The position numbers and the translations under genes are program-made. The notes under the pieces were generated by a model. It was not told the DNA's origin, ran no database searches, and worked only from the letters and a program-made list of their open reading frames with translations. Shown piece by piece: positions 8,142 to 17,451 of a DNA stretch of 64,000 nucleotides. This DNA comes from Streptomyces longwoodensis (GTDB lineage Bacteria > Actinomycetota > Actinomycetes > Streptomycetales > Streptomycetaceae): NCBI RefSeq assembly GCF_001514125.1, contig NZ_KQ948556.1, positions 1,648 to 65,647 on the forward strand. Direction: 5' to 3'. Within the stretch, counting starts at the first letter, position 1; every line of letters begins with the position of its first letter.

Positions 8142-8500
8142 GACGTGCACCTCATTTCCGCGGGCCCGGGGCCCTGGACGGGGGGCGTTCATGCGCCTGA
8201 GAGTGTCGCGCGTCACACCGGCCGCTGGGAAGGGACGTGCAGCGAAATAGGGGGCGTACGGGTGTGCACCGGCTGGATACCGCGCCTGCGGGGCCGAAGG
8301 GTGTTGCGCCGCACGGGTGGCGTTCCGCCCCGCCCCGCCGTGTCGCCGCCGTCCGCTGAACCCTTTCCTCTTCACTCGCCGACGTACGCCGATAGATCTG
8401 ATCAGCTCCATATACCGCCAAAAGTGATCACCCACTTGATCAAAAGACCCGGCAGCACGCCCGGGAAGTCCCGAACACCGCGGAGCCGGAGGTAGCAGAG
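8142..8500. other. 359-base divergent intergenic region (sdh operon / binding protein)
   Basis: It lies between divergent genes and must hold promoters for both. The left part is GC-rich with nothing recognisable; the right part (8370-8450) is AT-richer and holds three TGATCA hexamers. TTCACT-16-TAGATC (about 8372-8399) could be a plus-strand promoter, weakly. Confidence 0.5.
8399..8442. promoter_or_regulatory. three TGATCA hexamers, possible operator
   Basis: TGATCA occurs at 8399-8404, 8425-8430 and 8437-8442, within an unusually AT-rich patch. The second and third are part of AAGTGATCACCCACTTGATC, which is itself nearly symmetric (AAGTG...CACTT). This looks like a protein-binding site for the divergent promoters. 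No regulator is identified. Confidence 0.4.
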
Positions 8501-10864
8501 ATGTCCCACGACGGCCTCGGACCGCGCGCGGTCATGCGCTCGGTCACCTTTCTGACCGCGACCGTGCTCGCGGTCCCCCTGCTGGCCGCCTGCGGCTCCG
8601 ACGACCAGGCCGGCAAGCCCCTCGCCGCCCAGGACATCGCCTCGGCCGCCCGCGCCCGGGTCGCCGACGGCGGCACGCTGCACTGGGCCGTCGACGACGT
8701 GCCCGAGACCTTCAACTCCTTCCAGGCCGACGCCGACGCCACCACCAACCGGGTCGCCCAGGCCGTGCTCCCGGCGATGTACCGCCTCGACGCGGCCGGA
8801 CGGCCCCGGCGCGACGCCGACTACCTGGAGTCCGCCAAGGTCGTGGACACCGAGCCGAAGCAGGTCGTCCTGTACCGGCTCGACCAGCAGGCCGTCTGGA
8901 GCGACGGCCGCGAGATCGGCGCCGCCGACTTCGCCGCCCAGTGGCGCGCCCTGTCCGGCAAGGACAGCGCCTACTGGACCGCCCGCAACGCCGGCTACGA
9001 CCGCATCGAGAAGGTCGAGCGCGGCCGCAACGACCTGGAGGTCCGGGTCACCTTCGCGCGCCCCTACGCCGACTGGCGCTCGCTGTTCTCGCCGCTGTAC
9101 CCCAAGGACGTGATGGGCACGCCCGACGCGTTCAACGACGGGGCGCGCCGCACGCTGAAGGTGACGGCCGGGCCGTTCGCGCTCCGCAAGGTCGACCGCA
9201 AGGCCGAGACGGTCACCCTCGCGCGCAACCCGCGCTGGTGGGGGCGGCCGGCGAAGCTGTCCGAGATCGTCCTGACGGCCGTGCCCCGTGAGGACCGGGC
9301 GTCCGCCCTGGCCGCCGGGAAGCTGGACCTCGCCGAGGTCGACCCGGCCGACGCCCGCCGCATCGAGACGGCGGCGAAGGGATCGGCGGGCGCGGACGCG
9401 TCGGCGCCGGGAGCCGGCGGGGGGACGGGCGGGGCGAAGAAGAGCGACAAGAGCGAGAAGAGCGGGAAGAGCGGAAAGGCCGACCCGAGCGAGAAAAGCG
9501 GGAAGGCCGACGACGAGCAGCAGACGGACGACGAGCAGCAGTCCGACGAGAAGAAGACCGACGGCGAGAAGAAGTCCGACGGCGACAGGACCGACGGCGA
9601 GAAGAAGAGCGACGACGGCGACGACCAGGAGGGCTCCGACGGCAAGGCCTCCCGTGCGGCGGCCGCCCAGGACGCCTCGCGCGACCTGGAGGTGCGCCGC
9701 TCGCTGGAGCCGGCGTACACCCAGCTCGCCCTGAACGGCTCCGAGGGCCCGCTCGCCGACGAGCGGGTGCGCCGGGCCGTGGCCCGGGCACTGGACCGCA
9801 AGGAGCTGGCGAAGCTGGTGCTCAGGCCCCTGGGCCTGCCCGCCGAGCCGGTCGGCAGCCACCTCGCCCTGTCCGGCCAGTCGGTCTACGCCGACAACAG
9901 CGGCGCGCTCGGCGGCCAGGACACCGCCGAGGCGCGGGCCCTGCTCGGGGACGCCGGCTGGGTGCCGGGCGGCCCGGTCGACGAGGTGAAGACGGAGAAG
10001 GCGGCCGGGGGAGAGGGCGAGAAGTCCGACCGGGGCGCGAAGAGCAGCAGCTCCCCGAAGGCCGGCAAGAAGGACGACGCGGACGACGACGAGGGGACGT
10101 ACATCGTCGGCGAGGACGACAAGGGGCACCGCGCGGGCGGCGGGGACGGCAAGGACCAGCGCAGCGGGAACGACGGGCGGCACCTCGCCCAGGACGGCCG
10201 GCAGTGGGTCGGCCGGGAGCTGCGGCAGGGCGGCGTGGCCGGCGCCTACGCCCCGAAGGGCACCGCCGCGCCGGCCGGCTCGGCTTCGGGGGTGCTCGCC
10301 AAGGACGGCAAGGCGCTGAACCTGCGATTCGTGCTGCCCTCGGGCGAGGGCTCCGAGACGCTGCGGGCGGTCGCCGAGCGGATCTCCTCGATGCTGGTGA
10401 AGGTCGGCATCCGCACCCAGATCACCAAGGTGTCCGAGGCGAGCTACTTCAAGGACCACATCGCGTCCGGGCAGTACGACCTCGCCCTGTACTCGTGGCC
10501 CGCGAGCGCCTTCCCCGCGACCGACGCGCGGCCGATCTACGCCAAGCCCGTGCCGGCCGCGGACGGGTCGCTGACCGTGGAGCAGAACTACACGCGGGTC
10601 GGCACCGACCAGGTGGACCAGCTGTTCGACCGGGCCGTCGCCACCCTGGACGAGGACGCGGCGCGGGACCTGCTGCGCAAGGCGGACAGCCGGATCTGGG
10701 CGGCGGCAGGATCGATTCCGCTGTATCAGCGGCCGCAGCTGGTGGCCGCCCGCAAGGGCCTGGTGAACGCGGGCGCCTTCGGGTTCGGGACGCCGGTGTA
10801 CGAGGACATGGGCTTCCTGAAGAAGGGCGCGGTGCGGGACGTGGCGAGCCCGTCGCAGAAGTAG
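8501..10864 (+). CDS. extracellular solute-binding lipoprotein, family 5 (peptide type), with charged inserts
   Basis: A 787-residue lipoprotein from ATG 8501, with GGAGG in position. The signal peptide ends in LLAAC, Cys31 being the lipid site. The body follows family 5 peptide/nickel-binding proteins: WAVDDVPETFNSFQ near the N-terminus, VWSDGREIGAADF, RRAVARALDRKEL, and a C-terminal lobe ending with RADSRIW-like helices. Two inserts rich in Lys, Ser, Asp, Glu and Gln (about residues 292-390 and 498-567) make it roughly 200 residues longer than its family. No permease or ATPase gene follows at once, so it may serve the bldK or downstream Opp complex, or be an orphan. A terminator hairpin follows at 10921. 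Confidence 0.85.
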   Translation: MSHDGLGPRAVMRSVTFLTATVLAVPLLAACGSDDQAGKPLAAQDIASAARARVADGGTLHWAVDDVPETFNSFQADADATTNRVAQAVLPAMYRLDAAGRPRRDADYLESAKVVDTEPKQVVLYRLDQQAVWSDGREIGAADFAAQWRALSGKDSAYWTARNAGYDRIEKVERGRNDLEVRVTFARPYADWRSLFSPLYPKDVMGTPDAFNDGARRTLKVTAGPFALRKVDRKAETVTLARNPRWWGRPAKLSEIVLTAVPREDRASALAAGKLDLAEVDPADARRIETAAKGSAGADASAPGAGGGTGGAKKSDKSEKSGKSGKADPSEKSGKADDEQQTDDEQQSDEKKTDGEKKSDGDRTDGEKKSDDGDDQEGSDGKASRAAAAQDASRDLEVRRSLEPAYTQLALNGSEGPLADERVRRAVARALDRKELAKLVLRPLGLPAEPVGSHLALSGQSVYADNSGALGGQDTAEARALLGDAGWVPGGPVDEVKTEKAAGGEGEKSDRGAKSSSSPKAGKKDDADDDEGTYIVGEDDKGHRAGGGDGKDQRSGNDGRHLAQDGRQWVGRELRQGGVAGAYAPKGTAAPAGSASGVLAKDGKALNLRFVLPSGEGSETLRAVAERISSMLVKVGIRTQITKVSEASYFKDHIASGQYDLALYSWPASAFPATDARPIYAKPVPAADGSLTVEQNYTRVGTDQVDQLFDRAVATLDEDAARDLLRKADSRIWAAAGSIPLYQRPQLVAARKGLVNAGAFGFGTPVYEDMGFLKKGAVRDVASPSQK

Positions 10865-10920
10865 GCATCAGCGGGGAGCGCCCCAGGTCGAGGGGTGCTC
10901 GGGGCCGGTCGTACCGGCTC

Positions 10921-10951
10921 GGGCGGGGCCGTCCTGCGGGCGGCCCCGCCC
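10921..10951 (+). terminator. terminator hairpin after the binding-protein gene
   Basis: Perfect 11-bp stem GGGCGGGGCCG / CGGCCCCGCCC with a 9-base loop, 57 bases after the stop. No T-tract, as is usual in Streptomyces. Confidence 0.7.
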
Positions 10952-11091
10952 CGGCGTCACCGGGCCAGGAAGCCCCTGGCGCGATCGCCCCGTACCATGG
11001 GGTGAGGCCGTGGCACGTTCAGCCCGGCAGGGCCCGCGCCCCACAGACGTACGCGCCGGGCTTTCCTCACACTCCGGGAGTACGCCACCTC

Positions 11092-13008
11092 ATGGCAGTG
11101 ACCGCAACACGTCACGACATCCGCAACGTCGCCATCGTCGCGCACGTCGACCACGGCAAGACGACCATCGTCGACGGCATGCTGAAGCAGGCCGGTGCCT
11201 TCGCCGCCCACCAGCTCGACTCGGTCGACGACCGGATGATGGACTCGAACGACCTGGAGCGTGAGAAGGGCATCACGATCCTCGCCAAGAACACGGCGGT
11301 GAAGTACCACCCCAAGGACGGCGGGGAGCCCATCACGATCAACATCATCGACACCCCCGGCCACGCCGACTTCGGTGGCGAGGTCGAGCGCGGTCTGTCG
11401 ATGGTCGACGGCGTCGTGCTGCTCGTGGACGCGTCCGAGGGCCCGCTGCCGCAGACCCGCTTCGTGCTGCGCAAGGCGCTCAGCCAGCGGCTGCCGATCA
11501 TCCTGTGCATCAACAAGACGGACCGTCCGGACGCCCGGATCGACGAGGTCGTCAACGAGACGTACGACCTCTTCCTCGACCTGGACGCCGACGAGGAGCA
11601 GATCGAGTTCCCGATCGTCTACGCGTGCGGCCGGGACGGCGTCGCCTCCCTGACCAAGCCCGCCGACGGCACCGTCCCCGGTGACTCGGACAGCCTGGAG
11701 CCGTTCTTCTCGACGATCCTGGAGCACATCCCCGCTCCCACGTACGAGGAGGACGCCCCGCTCCAGGCGCACGTCACCAACCTGGACGCCGACAACTTCC
11801 TCGGCCGCATCGCGCTGCTGCGCGTGCACCAGGGCGAGCTGAAGAAGGGGCAGACCGTCGCCTGGATGAAGCGCGACGGCTCCGTGCAGAACGTGCGGAT
11901 CTCCGAGCTGATGATGACCGAGGCGCTCACCCGCAAGCCCGCCGAGAAGGCCGGCCCGGGTGACATCTGCGCCGTCGCCGGCATCCCGGAGATCATGATC
12001 GGCGAGACGCTGGCCGACCCCGAGAACCCGGTGGCCCTGCCGCTGATCACGGTGGACGAGCCCGCCATCTCGATGACCATCGGCACCAACACCTCCCCGC
12101 TGGTCGGCCGTGGCGGCACCGGCAAGGGCGCGGACGCCAAGGCGGCCGTCAAGGACCGCAAGGTCACCGCCCGCCAGGTCAAGGACCGGCTCGACCGCGA
12201 GCTGATCGGCAACGTCTCGCTGCGCGTGCTGGAGACCGACCGCCCGGACGCCTGGGAGGTCCAGGGCCGCGGTGAGCTGGCCCTCGCCATCCTGGTCGAG
12301 ACGATGCGCCGGGAGGGCTACGAGCTGACGGTCGGCAAGCCGCAGGTCGTCACCAAGGACGTCGACGGCAAGGTCTACGAGCCGGTCGAGCGCATGACGA
12401 TCGACGTGCCCGAGGAGCACATGGGCGCGGTCACGCAGCTCATGGGCGTGCGCAAGGGCCGGATGGACAACATGTCCAACCACGGCTCCGGCTGGGTCCG
12501 CATGGAGTTCGTGGTGCCCTCGCGCGGTCTGATCGGCTTCCGCACGGAGTTCCTGACCCAGACCCGCGGCACGGGCATCGCCCACTCCATCCACGAGGGC
12601 CACGAGCCCTGGTTCGGCACGCTGACCACCCGCAACAACGGCTCGCTGGTCGCGGACCGCTCGGGTGCCGTCACGGCGTTCGCGATGACGAACCTCCAGG
12701 AGCGCGGCGTGCTCTTCGTGGAGCCCGGCACCGAGGTGTACGAGGGCATGATCGTCGGTGAGAACTCGCGTGCCGACGACATGGACGTGAACATCACCAA
12801 GGAGAAGAAGCTCACCAACATGCGGTCGTCCACGGCCGACGTGGCCGAGTCGATCGTGCCGCCGCGCAAGCTGTCGCTGGAGCAGTCCCTGGAGTTCTGC
12901 CGCGACGACGAGTGCGTCGAGGTGACCCCGGAGGCCGTGCGCATCCGCAAGGTCGCGCTGGACCAGCGTGAGCGCGCCCGCGCGGCGAGCCGCGCCAAGC
13001 ACGGCTGA
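11092..13008 (+). CDS. typA: ribosome-associated translational GTPase TypA/BipA
   Basis: A 638-residue GTPase from ATG 11092; the open frame extends 5' but shows only antisense-type composition. G1 is AHVDHGKTT (residues 17-25), G3 is DTPGHADFGGEVERG, G4 is NKTD. These are followed by an EF-Tu-like domain 2, then EF-G-like domains and the BipA-specific C-terminal part (VRMEFVVPSRGLIGFRTEF, RGTGI, LTNMRSS). It binds the ribosome and acts in 50S assembly and stress adaptation. It is a single transcription unit between hairpins at 10921 and 13032. Confidence 0.96.
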   Translation: MAVTATRHDIRNVAIVAHVDHGKTTIVDGMLKQAGAFAAHQLDSVDDRMMDSNDLEREKGITILAKNTAVKYHPKDGGEPITINIIDTPGHADFGGEVERGLSMVDGVVLLVDASEGPLPQTRFVLRKALSQRLPIILCINKTDRPDARIDEVVNETYDLFLDLDADEEQIEFPIVYACGRDGVASLTKPADGTVPGDSDSLEPFFSTILEHIPAPTYEEDAPLQAHVTNLDADNFLGRIALLRVHQGELKKGQTVAWMKRDGSVQNVRISELMMTEALTRKPAEKAGPGDICAVAGIPEIMIGETLADPENPVALPLITVDEPAISMTIGTNTSPLVGRGGTGKGADAKAAVKDRKVTARQVKDRLDRELIGNVSLRVLETDRPDAWEVQGRGELALAILVETMRREGYELTVGKPQVVTKDVDGKVYEPVERMTIDVPEEHMGAVTQLMGVRKGRMDNMSNHGSGWVRMEFVVPSRGLIGFRTEFLTQTRGTGIAHSIHEGHEPWFGTLTTRNNGSLVADRSGAVTAFAMTNLQERGVLFVEPGTEVYEGMIVGENSRADDMDVNITKEKKLTNMRSSTADVAESIVPPRKLSLEQSLEFCRDDECVEVTPEAVRIRKVALDQRERARAASRAKHG

Positions 13009-13031
13009 GCCGAGCCCCCGCAACGAGTCGT

Positions 13032-13068
13032 ACGACCCGGTTCTCTCCCTGGGAGAGGGCCGGGTCGT
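13032..13068 (+). terminator. terminator after typA
   Basis: ACGACCCGG / CCGGGTCGT outer stem (9 bp) and CTCTC / GAGAG inner stem, 24 bases after the typA stop. Confidence 0.75.
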
Positions 13069-13405
13069 CGGCGTACCCCGGGGCGGGGCGGAGGGGGTCG
13101 ACGGAGACGCGACGGACGACTGATGAGTAACCGTCCGGAAATCGGTGACCGGCCGATCGTGTTTCGGACATGTGAACGCAAATTGCCTCCGTTATGCCCG
13201 ATTTGACGTTTGTTCATCTCGCATGTCAAGCGCGCGTAGGTGTCAGTCTCCGCAATTTTTGCTCAAAATGTGGACCGTAGGGAGATCCCTATGTCTTCCG
13301 CCCTTGACGCGCGTTGAACGTTTTGGCGACAGTTCCCCCAAACCACAGAACCTGCCGGTATCTGTGCTGCGCTCAACTCTCCTACCCCGCGGGGGAAGAA
13401 CACAC
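13069..13405. other. 337-base upstream region of the bldK operon
   Basis: Bases 13180-13370 are much AT-richer than the surroundings, as expected for a regulated promoter. TTGAC at 13203-13207 and GTCAA at 13225-13229 are inverted copies 17 bases apart. GCAATTTTTGC near 13253 is a small palindrome. I cannot pick one promoter with confidence. There is no coding signal. Confidence 0.5.
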
Positions 13406-14446
13406 ATGACCAGTCCAACCAAGGCCGAGGGCCCCGGGTCTGCGGTCGCCTTGGACCCCGAGGTGGCGTCGACGGCCGCCGAGACCGACAAGGGCAAGGA
13501 ACTCGTCGGTCGTTCCCCCGGCCAGTTGATGTGGATCCGCTTCAAGCGGGACCGCGTCGGCGTGATCTCGGCCTGTGTCGTGGTCTTCTTCTTCGTGGTG
13601 GGCCTCCTGGCGCCCGTCATCTCGAAGCTCTACGGCAAGGACCCGTACACGGTGTTCGCCGACGAGCGCCCGGACCTGTTCGACAGCGCGGGTGTCCCGC
13701 TGCAGCCCAACGGCGGCATCAGCGGCGAGTTCTGGTTCGGTCTCGAACCCGGCAACGGGTACGACGTCTTCACCAAGCTGCTCTACGGCATCCGGAACTC
13801 GCTCGGCATCTCGGTGGCCGTCACCCTCGCGACGGTCCTCACCGGCGTCCTCCTCGGTGTCATGGCGGGCTACATGGGCGGCAAGGTCGACTTCGTCGTC
13901 AGCCGGGTCGTCGACTTCCTCCTCGCCTTCCCCGCGCAGCTGTTCTTCATCGCCAGCATGCCCGTCGTGGTCTCGCTCTTCGTCGACCCCAAGGACGAGA
14001 CGCCGGTCTACGTCCGGGTGGTTGCGCTGATCGCCGTGCAGTGGGTCCTGGGCTGGATGAGCCTGGCCCGCATCCTGCGCGGCACCGCGCTCTCGCTGGC
14101 CGGCCGCGAGTTCATCGAGGCGGCCAGGGTGAGCGGGGCCTCGCCGTGGCGGATCATCCGCAAGGAAGTCCTGCCCAACGTGGTCACGCCGATCCTCGTG
14201 CAGTCCACGTACATGCTCCCGGCCTTCGTCACGGCCGAGGCCGGCCTCTCGTTCCTCGGCGTGGGTCTCGTCGAGCCGACGCCCGACTGGGGACAGATGT
14301 TCTCCAAGGCGTCCACCGAACTCGTGATGCAGAACGACATCACGTACATGTTCTTCCCGGGTATCTCCATGATCATCTTCATCGTGGCGTTCAACCTGCT
14401 CGGGGACTCGGTCCGCGACGCCTTCGACCCCAAGACGGCTCGCTGA
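13406..14446 (+). CDS. bldKA: oligopeptide ABC transporter permease BldKA
   Basis: A 346-residue permease of the OppC/DppC type, ATG 13406 after GGGGGAAG. The N-terminal 50 residues are cytoplasmic and polar, then one membrane helix (about 51-73), a periplasmic loop, and five more helices. The EAA loop is EFIEAARVSGASPWRIIRKE. Gene order permease, lipoprotein, permease, ATPase, ATPase after typA equals S. coelicolor bldKA-E (SCO5112-5116, recalled). That importer takes up an extracellular signal needed for aerial growth. A stem-loop lies between this gene and bldKB. Confidence 0.9.
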   Translation: MTSPTKAEGPGSAVALDPEVASTAAETDKGKELVGRSPGQLMWIRFKRDRVGVISACVVVFFFVVGLLAPVISKLYGKDPYTVFADERPDLFDSAGVPLQPNGGISGEFWFGLEPGNGYDVFTKLLYGIRNSLGISVAVTLATVLTGVLLGVMAGYMGGKVDFVVSRVVDFLLAFPAQLFFIASMPVVVSLFVDPKDETPVYVRVVALIAVQWVLGWMSLARILRGTALSLAGREFIEAARVSGASPWRIIRKEVLPNVVTPILVQSTYMLPAFVTAEAGLSFLGVGLVEPTPDWGQMFSKASTELVMQNDITYMFFPGISMIIFIVAFNLLGDSVRDAFDPKTAR

Positions 14447-14478
14447 CCGACGGGATGGGCATCCTGCCCGAACCAGTT

Positions 14479-14502
14479 CGCGGCGGCGATCTCGCCGCCG
14501 CG
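14479..14502 (+). terminator. stem-loop between bldKA and bldKB
   Basis: CGCGGCGGC / GCCGCCGCG with a 6-base loop, in the 111-base gap. Inside an operon it may attenuate transcription or protect mRNA ends. Confidence 0.45.
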
Positions 14503-14557
14503 GACGACGCTTCATTTCATCGCAGTTGTGACACATGGATGGGTGGGAAACCGAGTG

Positions 14558-16366
14558 ATGGGTAAGGGTGGACGCCACACGTACGCCGCCATCTCCGTGC
14601 TCGCGGCCGGAGCGCTTGCGCTCACCGGCTGCAGCTCCGGTGGCAGCAAGGGCGGGGCCAGCAACGAGAAGGACACGGAGAACGCCAAGCGGCAGCAGTC
14701 CTCCATCGAGTTCGGCAAGGCGCAGGACTCGGTCGGTCCGGCTGCCGAGGTGCCCGGCGCCAAGGCGGGCGGCACGGTGACCGTCCTGCAGCGGGACTCC
14801 TACGCCCACCTCGACCCGGCGCAGATCTACGTCTCCGACGAGGGTTCCCTCTCCTCGATCATCCACCGCGGTCTGACCGGCTACAAGGCGACCAGCGACG
14901 ACGGCGCCAAGCACGAGGTCGTCGGTGACCTCGCCACCGACAGCGGCACCACCACCGACGGCGGCAAGACCTGGACGTACAAGCTGAAGGACGGCGTCAA
15001 GTGGGCCGACGGCACGCCGATCACCTCGGCTGACGTCCGCCACACCTTCGAGCGCCTCTTCGCGCCGTTCATCTCCAACGGCCCGACGTACATCCAGCAG
15101 TGGATGGCCAACACCCCGGGCACCGAGTACCGCGGCCTCCTCAAGGGCGGCCCGTACGGCGGCAAGCACCTGCCGGACACCGTCCTCGCGACCCCGGACG
15201 ACAAGACGATCGTCTTCAAGTTCCAGGAGCCGAAGCCGGACCTGCCGTACGCGCTCGCCATGGCGGGCTACTCCGTGGTGTCGCAGAAGAAGGACACCAA
15301 GGAGAAGTACGACAAGGCCCCGATGACCGCCGGTCCCTACAAGATCGCGGACTTCAAGTCGGGCAAGTCCATGACGCTGGTCAAGAACACGAACTGGGAC
15401 CCGAAGACGGACCCGATCCGCCACCAGTACGTCGACCAGTTCAACTTCCTCTTCAACAAGCAGTACGAGGACTCCACCAAGACGCTGCTCGACGACTCGG
15501 GCGTCAACGCGACCTCGATCAGCTTCAACAACCAGGTCGACGCGGGCAACCTGTCCAAGGTCCTGGCCGACCCGAAGCTGAAGTCCCGCGTGGTCTCCGG
15601 CTACCAGCCCTACGTCGGCCAGATGGACATCAACATGTCCCAGCCGGAGATGAAGGACAAGAAGGTCCGCGAGGCCATCGCCTACGCGCTGCCCATCTCG
15701 CCCTTCGTCCGCGCCTACGGCGGTGCCCAGGCCATGGAGGTCGCCGGCGGTCTGATCAGCCCGACCGTCTCCGGCTACAACCCGAGCTTCGACCCGTTCG
15801 GCAAGAAGAAGAAGCCGGCCGGTGACCCGGTGAAGGCCAAGGCGCTCCTGAAGGAGGCCGGCAAGGTCGGCATGAAGCTGACCTTCGGCTACATCAACAC
15901 CCCGGAGGGCCAGCAGTACTCCACCGCCATGGCGGCGGGTCTGCAGAAGGCCGGCTTCAACGTCCAGCGCCAGGAGATCCCGGCCGAGACGTACTACGAC
16001 CAGATCGGCAAGGTCAAGAACAACTTCGACATCTACCACACCGCGTGGGGTGCCGACTGGCCGAGCGCCTCGACGGTCGTCCCGCCGCTGTACGACGGCC
16101 GCGTCATCCAGGACGGCGCCGCCAACTACGCGCACATCAACGACCCGAAGGTCAACGCGGACATCGACCGGGTCAACAAGATCACGGACCCGGTCAAGGC
16201 CGCTGAGGAGTGGAACAAGGTCAGCGAGTACATCGTCAAGGATGTCGTCTCCAACATCCCGACGGGCTACTACAAGCAGACCCAGATCGCCGGTTCGAAG
16301 GTCGGCGGCCTCGTGTACGACGACGTCCTCGGTGGCGTCGACCCGCGCAGGCTGTTCGTGAAGTAA
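14558..16366 (+). CDS. bldKB: oligopeptide-binding lipoprotein BldKB
   Basis: A 602-residue lipoprotein of solute-binding family 5. ATG 14558 is chosen because the signal peptide then has normal length and an LTGC lipobox with Cys25; GTG at 14555 is also possible, while GTG 14528 would add an unlikely hydrophilic extension. Family features are AGGTVTVLQ, the long YKLKDGVKWADGTPITSADVR-type segment (a hallmark of peptide-binding proteins), KKVREAIAYAL, and a C-terminal Trp-rich D-W-P-S region. It delivers extracellular oligopeptide to BldKA/BldKC. Stem-loops flank the gene on both sides (14479 and 16393), suggesting its mRNA level is set apart from the other genes. Confidence 0.92.
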   Translation: MGKGGRHTYAAISVLAAGALALTGCSSGGSKGGASNEKDTENAKRQQSSIEFGKAQDSVGPAAEVPGAKAGGTVTVLQRDSYAHLDPAQIYVSDEGSLSSIIHRGLTGYKATSDDGAKHEVVGDLATDSGTTTDGGKTWTYKLKDGVKWADGTPITSADVRHTFERLFAPFISNGPTYIQQWMANTPGTEYRGLLKGGPYGGKHLPDTVLATPDDKTIVFKFQEPKPDLPYALAMAGYSVVSQKKDTKEKYDKAPMTAGPYKIADFKSGKSMTLVKNTNWDPKTDPIRHQYVDQFNFLFNKQYEDSTKTLLDDSGVNATSISFNNQVDAGNLSKVLADPKLKSRVVSGYQPYVGQMDINMSQPEMKDKKVREAIAYALPISPFVRAYGGAQAMEVAGGLISPTVSGYNPSFDPFGKKKKPAGDPVKAKALLKEAGKVGMKLTFGYINTPEGQQYSTAMAAGLQKAGFNVQRQEIPAETYYDQIGKVKNNFDIYHTAWGADWPSASTVVPPLYDGRVIQDGAANYAHINDPKVNADIDRVNKITDPVKAAEEWNKVSEYIVKDVVSNIPTGYYKQTQIAGSKVGGLVYDDVLGGVDPRRLFVK

Positions 16367-16392
16367 CCGACTCCACCTCCCACGGTGCCTGT

Positions 16393-16420
16393 GGGCGCCC
16401 CGCCGTCCGGCGGGGCGCCC
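16393..16420 (+). terminator. stem-loop between bldKB and bldKC
   Basis: Perfect 12-bp stem GGGCGCCCCGCC / GGCGGGGCGCCC with GTCC loop, 26 bases after bldKB. It probably acts as a partial terminator that lowers expression of downstream genes relative to the binding protein. Confidence 0.65.
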
Positions 16421-16461
16421 CCTGACCGCACAGCCTTCCCACGCCCGAAAGCTGCCTCCTG

Positions 16462-17442
16462 ATGCTGCGCTTCATCTTCCGCCGGACACTCGGCGCCGTC
16501 GTGATCCTGGTCCTGTTGACCGTGGTCGCGTTCCTGCTCTTCTTCGGCATGCCACGCGATCCGGCGCTGCTGATGTGCGGCAAGACCTGTACACCGGACG
16601 CCCTGGCCAACATCCACAAGACGCTGGGGATCGACAAGTCGATCCCGGAGCAGTTCTGGATCTTCCTCCAGGGCCTCTTCGTGGGCCGGGACGACTTCGC
16701 CCAGGGCCCCTGCCCCGCCCCGTGCTTCGGCTACTCGTACCACACCAACGAGAACGTCTGGACGACCCTCATCGACCGCCTGCCGACCACGGTCTCGCTG
16801 GCCATCGGCTCCGCCGTCCTCTTCCTGCTCGTCGGTCTCGGCTCGGGTCTGCTCGCGGCCTGGAAGCGCGGCACGGTCGTCGACAAGACCTTCACGGCCG
16901 GCGCGATGGTCCTCAGCTCCATGCAGATCTACTTCCTCGGCCCGCTCGTCCTGGCCCTGCTGGTCTTCCAGATGCACCTGTTCGACCAGCCGACGTACAC
17001 GCCCTTCACGGACAACCCCGCGGACTGGTTCACCGGGCTGATCATCCCCTGGGCCGTGCTCTCGACGATCTTCGCCGCTCAGTACACTCGTATGGCGCGC
17101 TCGTCGATGATCGAGCAGCTCCAGGAGGAGCACGTGCGGACCGCCCGCGCCAAGGGCATGTCCCGCGGCTACGTGTTCTTCCGCTACGCCTGGCGGGGTT
17201 CGCTCATCCCGATCGTGACCATCTTCGGCATCGACATCGGCTCGCTGCTGGGCGGAGCGATCATCACCGAGTTCACCTTCGGCCTGCCGGGCCTCGGGCG
17301 GCTGGCCGTGGAGGCGGTGAACTTCAGCGACCTCCCCCTGCTGCTGGGAGTGATGCTGTTCTCGGCCGCCATGATCCTTCTGTTCAACATCATCGTCGAT
17401 GCGTGCTACGCGTTCATCGACCCGCGCGTGCGGCTGTCCTAG
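16462..17442 (+). CDS. bldKC: oligopeptide ABC transporter permease BldKC
   Basis: A 326-residue OppB/DppB-type permease, ATG 16462, with a poor ribosome site. The N-terminus MLRFIFRRTLGAVVILVLLT is the typical first helix, and GMPRDPAL and TLGIDKS match the family loop. The EAA motif is EHVRTARAKGMSRGYV. An extra Cys-containing segment (LLMCGKTCTPD, and CPAPCFGYSY later) lies in the outer loop and could form disulfides. It works as a heterodimer with BldKA. It ends nine bases before bldKD. Confidence 0.92.
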   Translation: MLRFIFRRTLGAVVILVLLTVVAFLLFFGMPRDPALLMCGKTCTPDALANIHKTLGIDKSIPEQFWIFLQGLFVGRDDFAQGPCPAPCFGYSYHTNENVWTTLIDRLPTTVSLAIGSAVLFLLVGLGSGLLAAWKRGTVVDKTFTAGAMVLSSMQIYFLGPLVLALLVFQMHLFDQPTYTPFTDNPADWFTGLIIPWAVLSTIFAAQYTRMARSSMIEQLQEEHVRTARAKGMSRGYVFFRYAWRGSLIPIVTIFGIDIGSLLGGAIITEFTFGLPGLGRLAVEAVNFSDLPLLLGVMLFSAAMILLFNIIVDACYAFIDPRVRLS

Positions 17443-17451
17443 GAGCTCTCT

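Noticed and set aside
9437..9650. Frameshift or assembly artefact in the binding protein
   Set aside because: The charged insert stays in frame with the conserved regions on both sides and uses normal high-GC codons, so it is real coding sequence.
8402..10459. 685-codon open frame on the minus strand
   Set aside because: It lies antisense to the binding-lipoprotein gene. Its composition is the usual Arg/Gly/Val/Leu shadow of high-GC codons with no motif, while the plus strand has signal peptide and family motifs.
10957..13023. 688-codon open frame antisense to typA
   Set aside because: Shadow of typA; the plus strand has all GTPase motifs.
13382..16135. 917-codon open frame on the minus strand
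   Set aside because: Spans antisense of bldKA, the gap and bldKB. No start signals or motifs.
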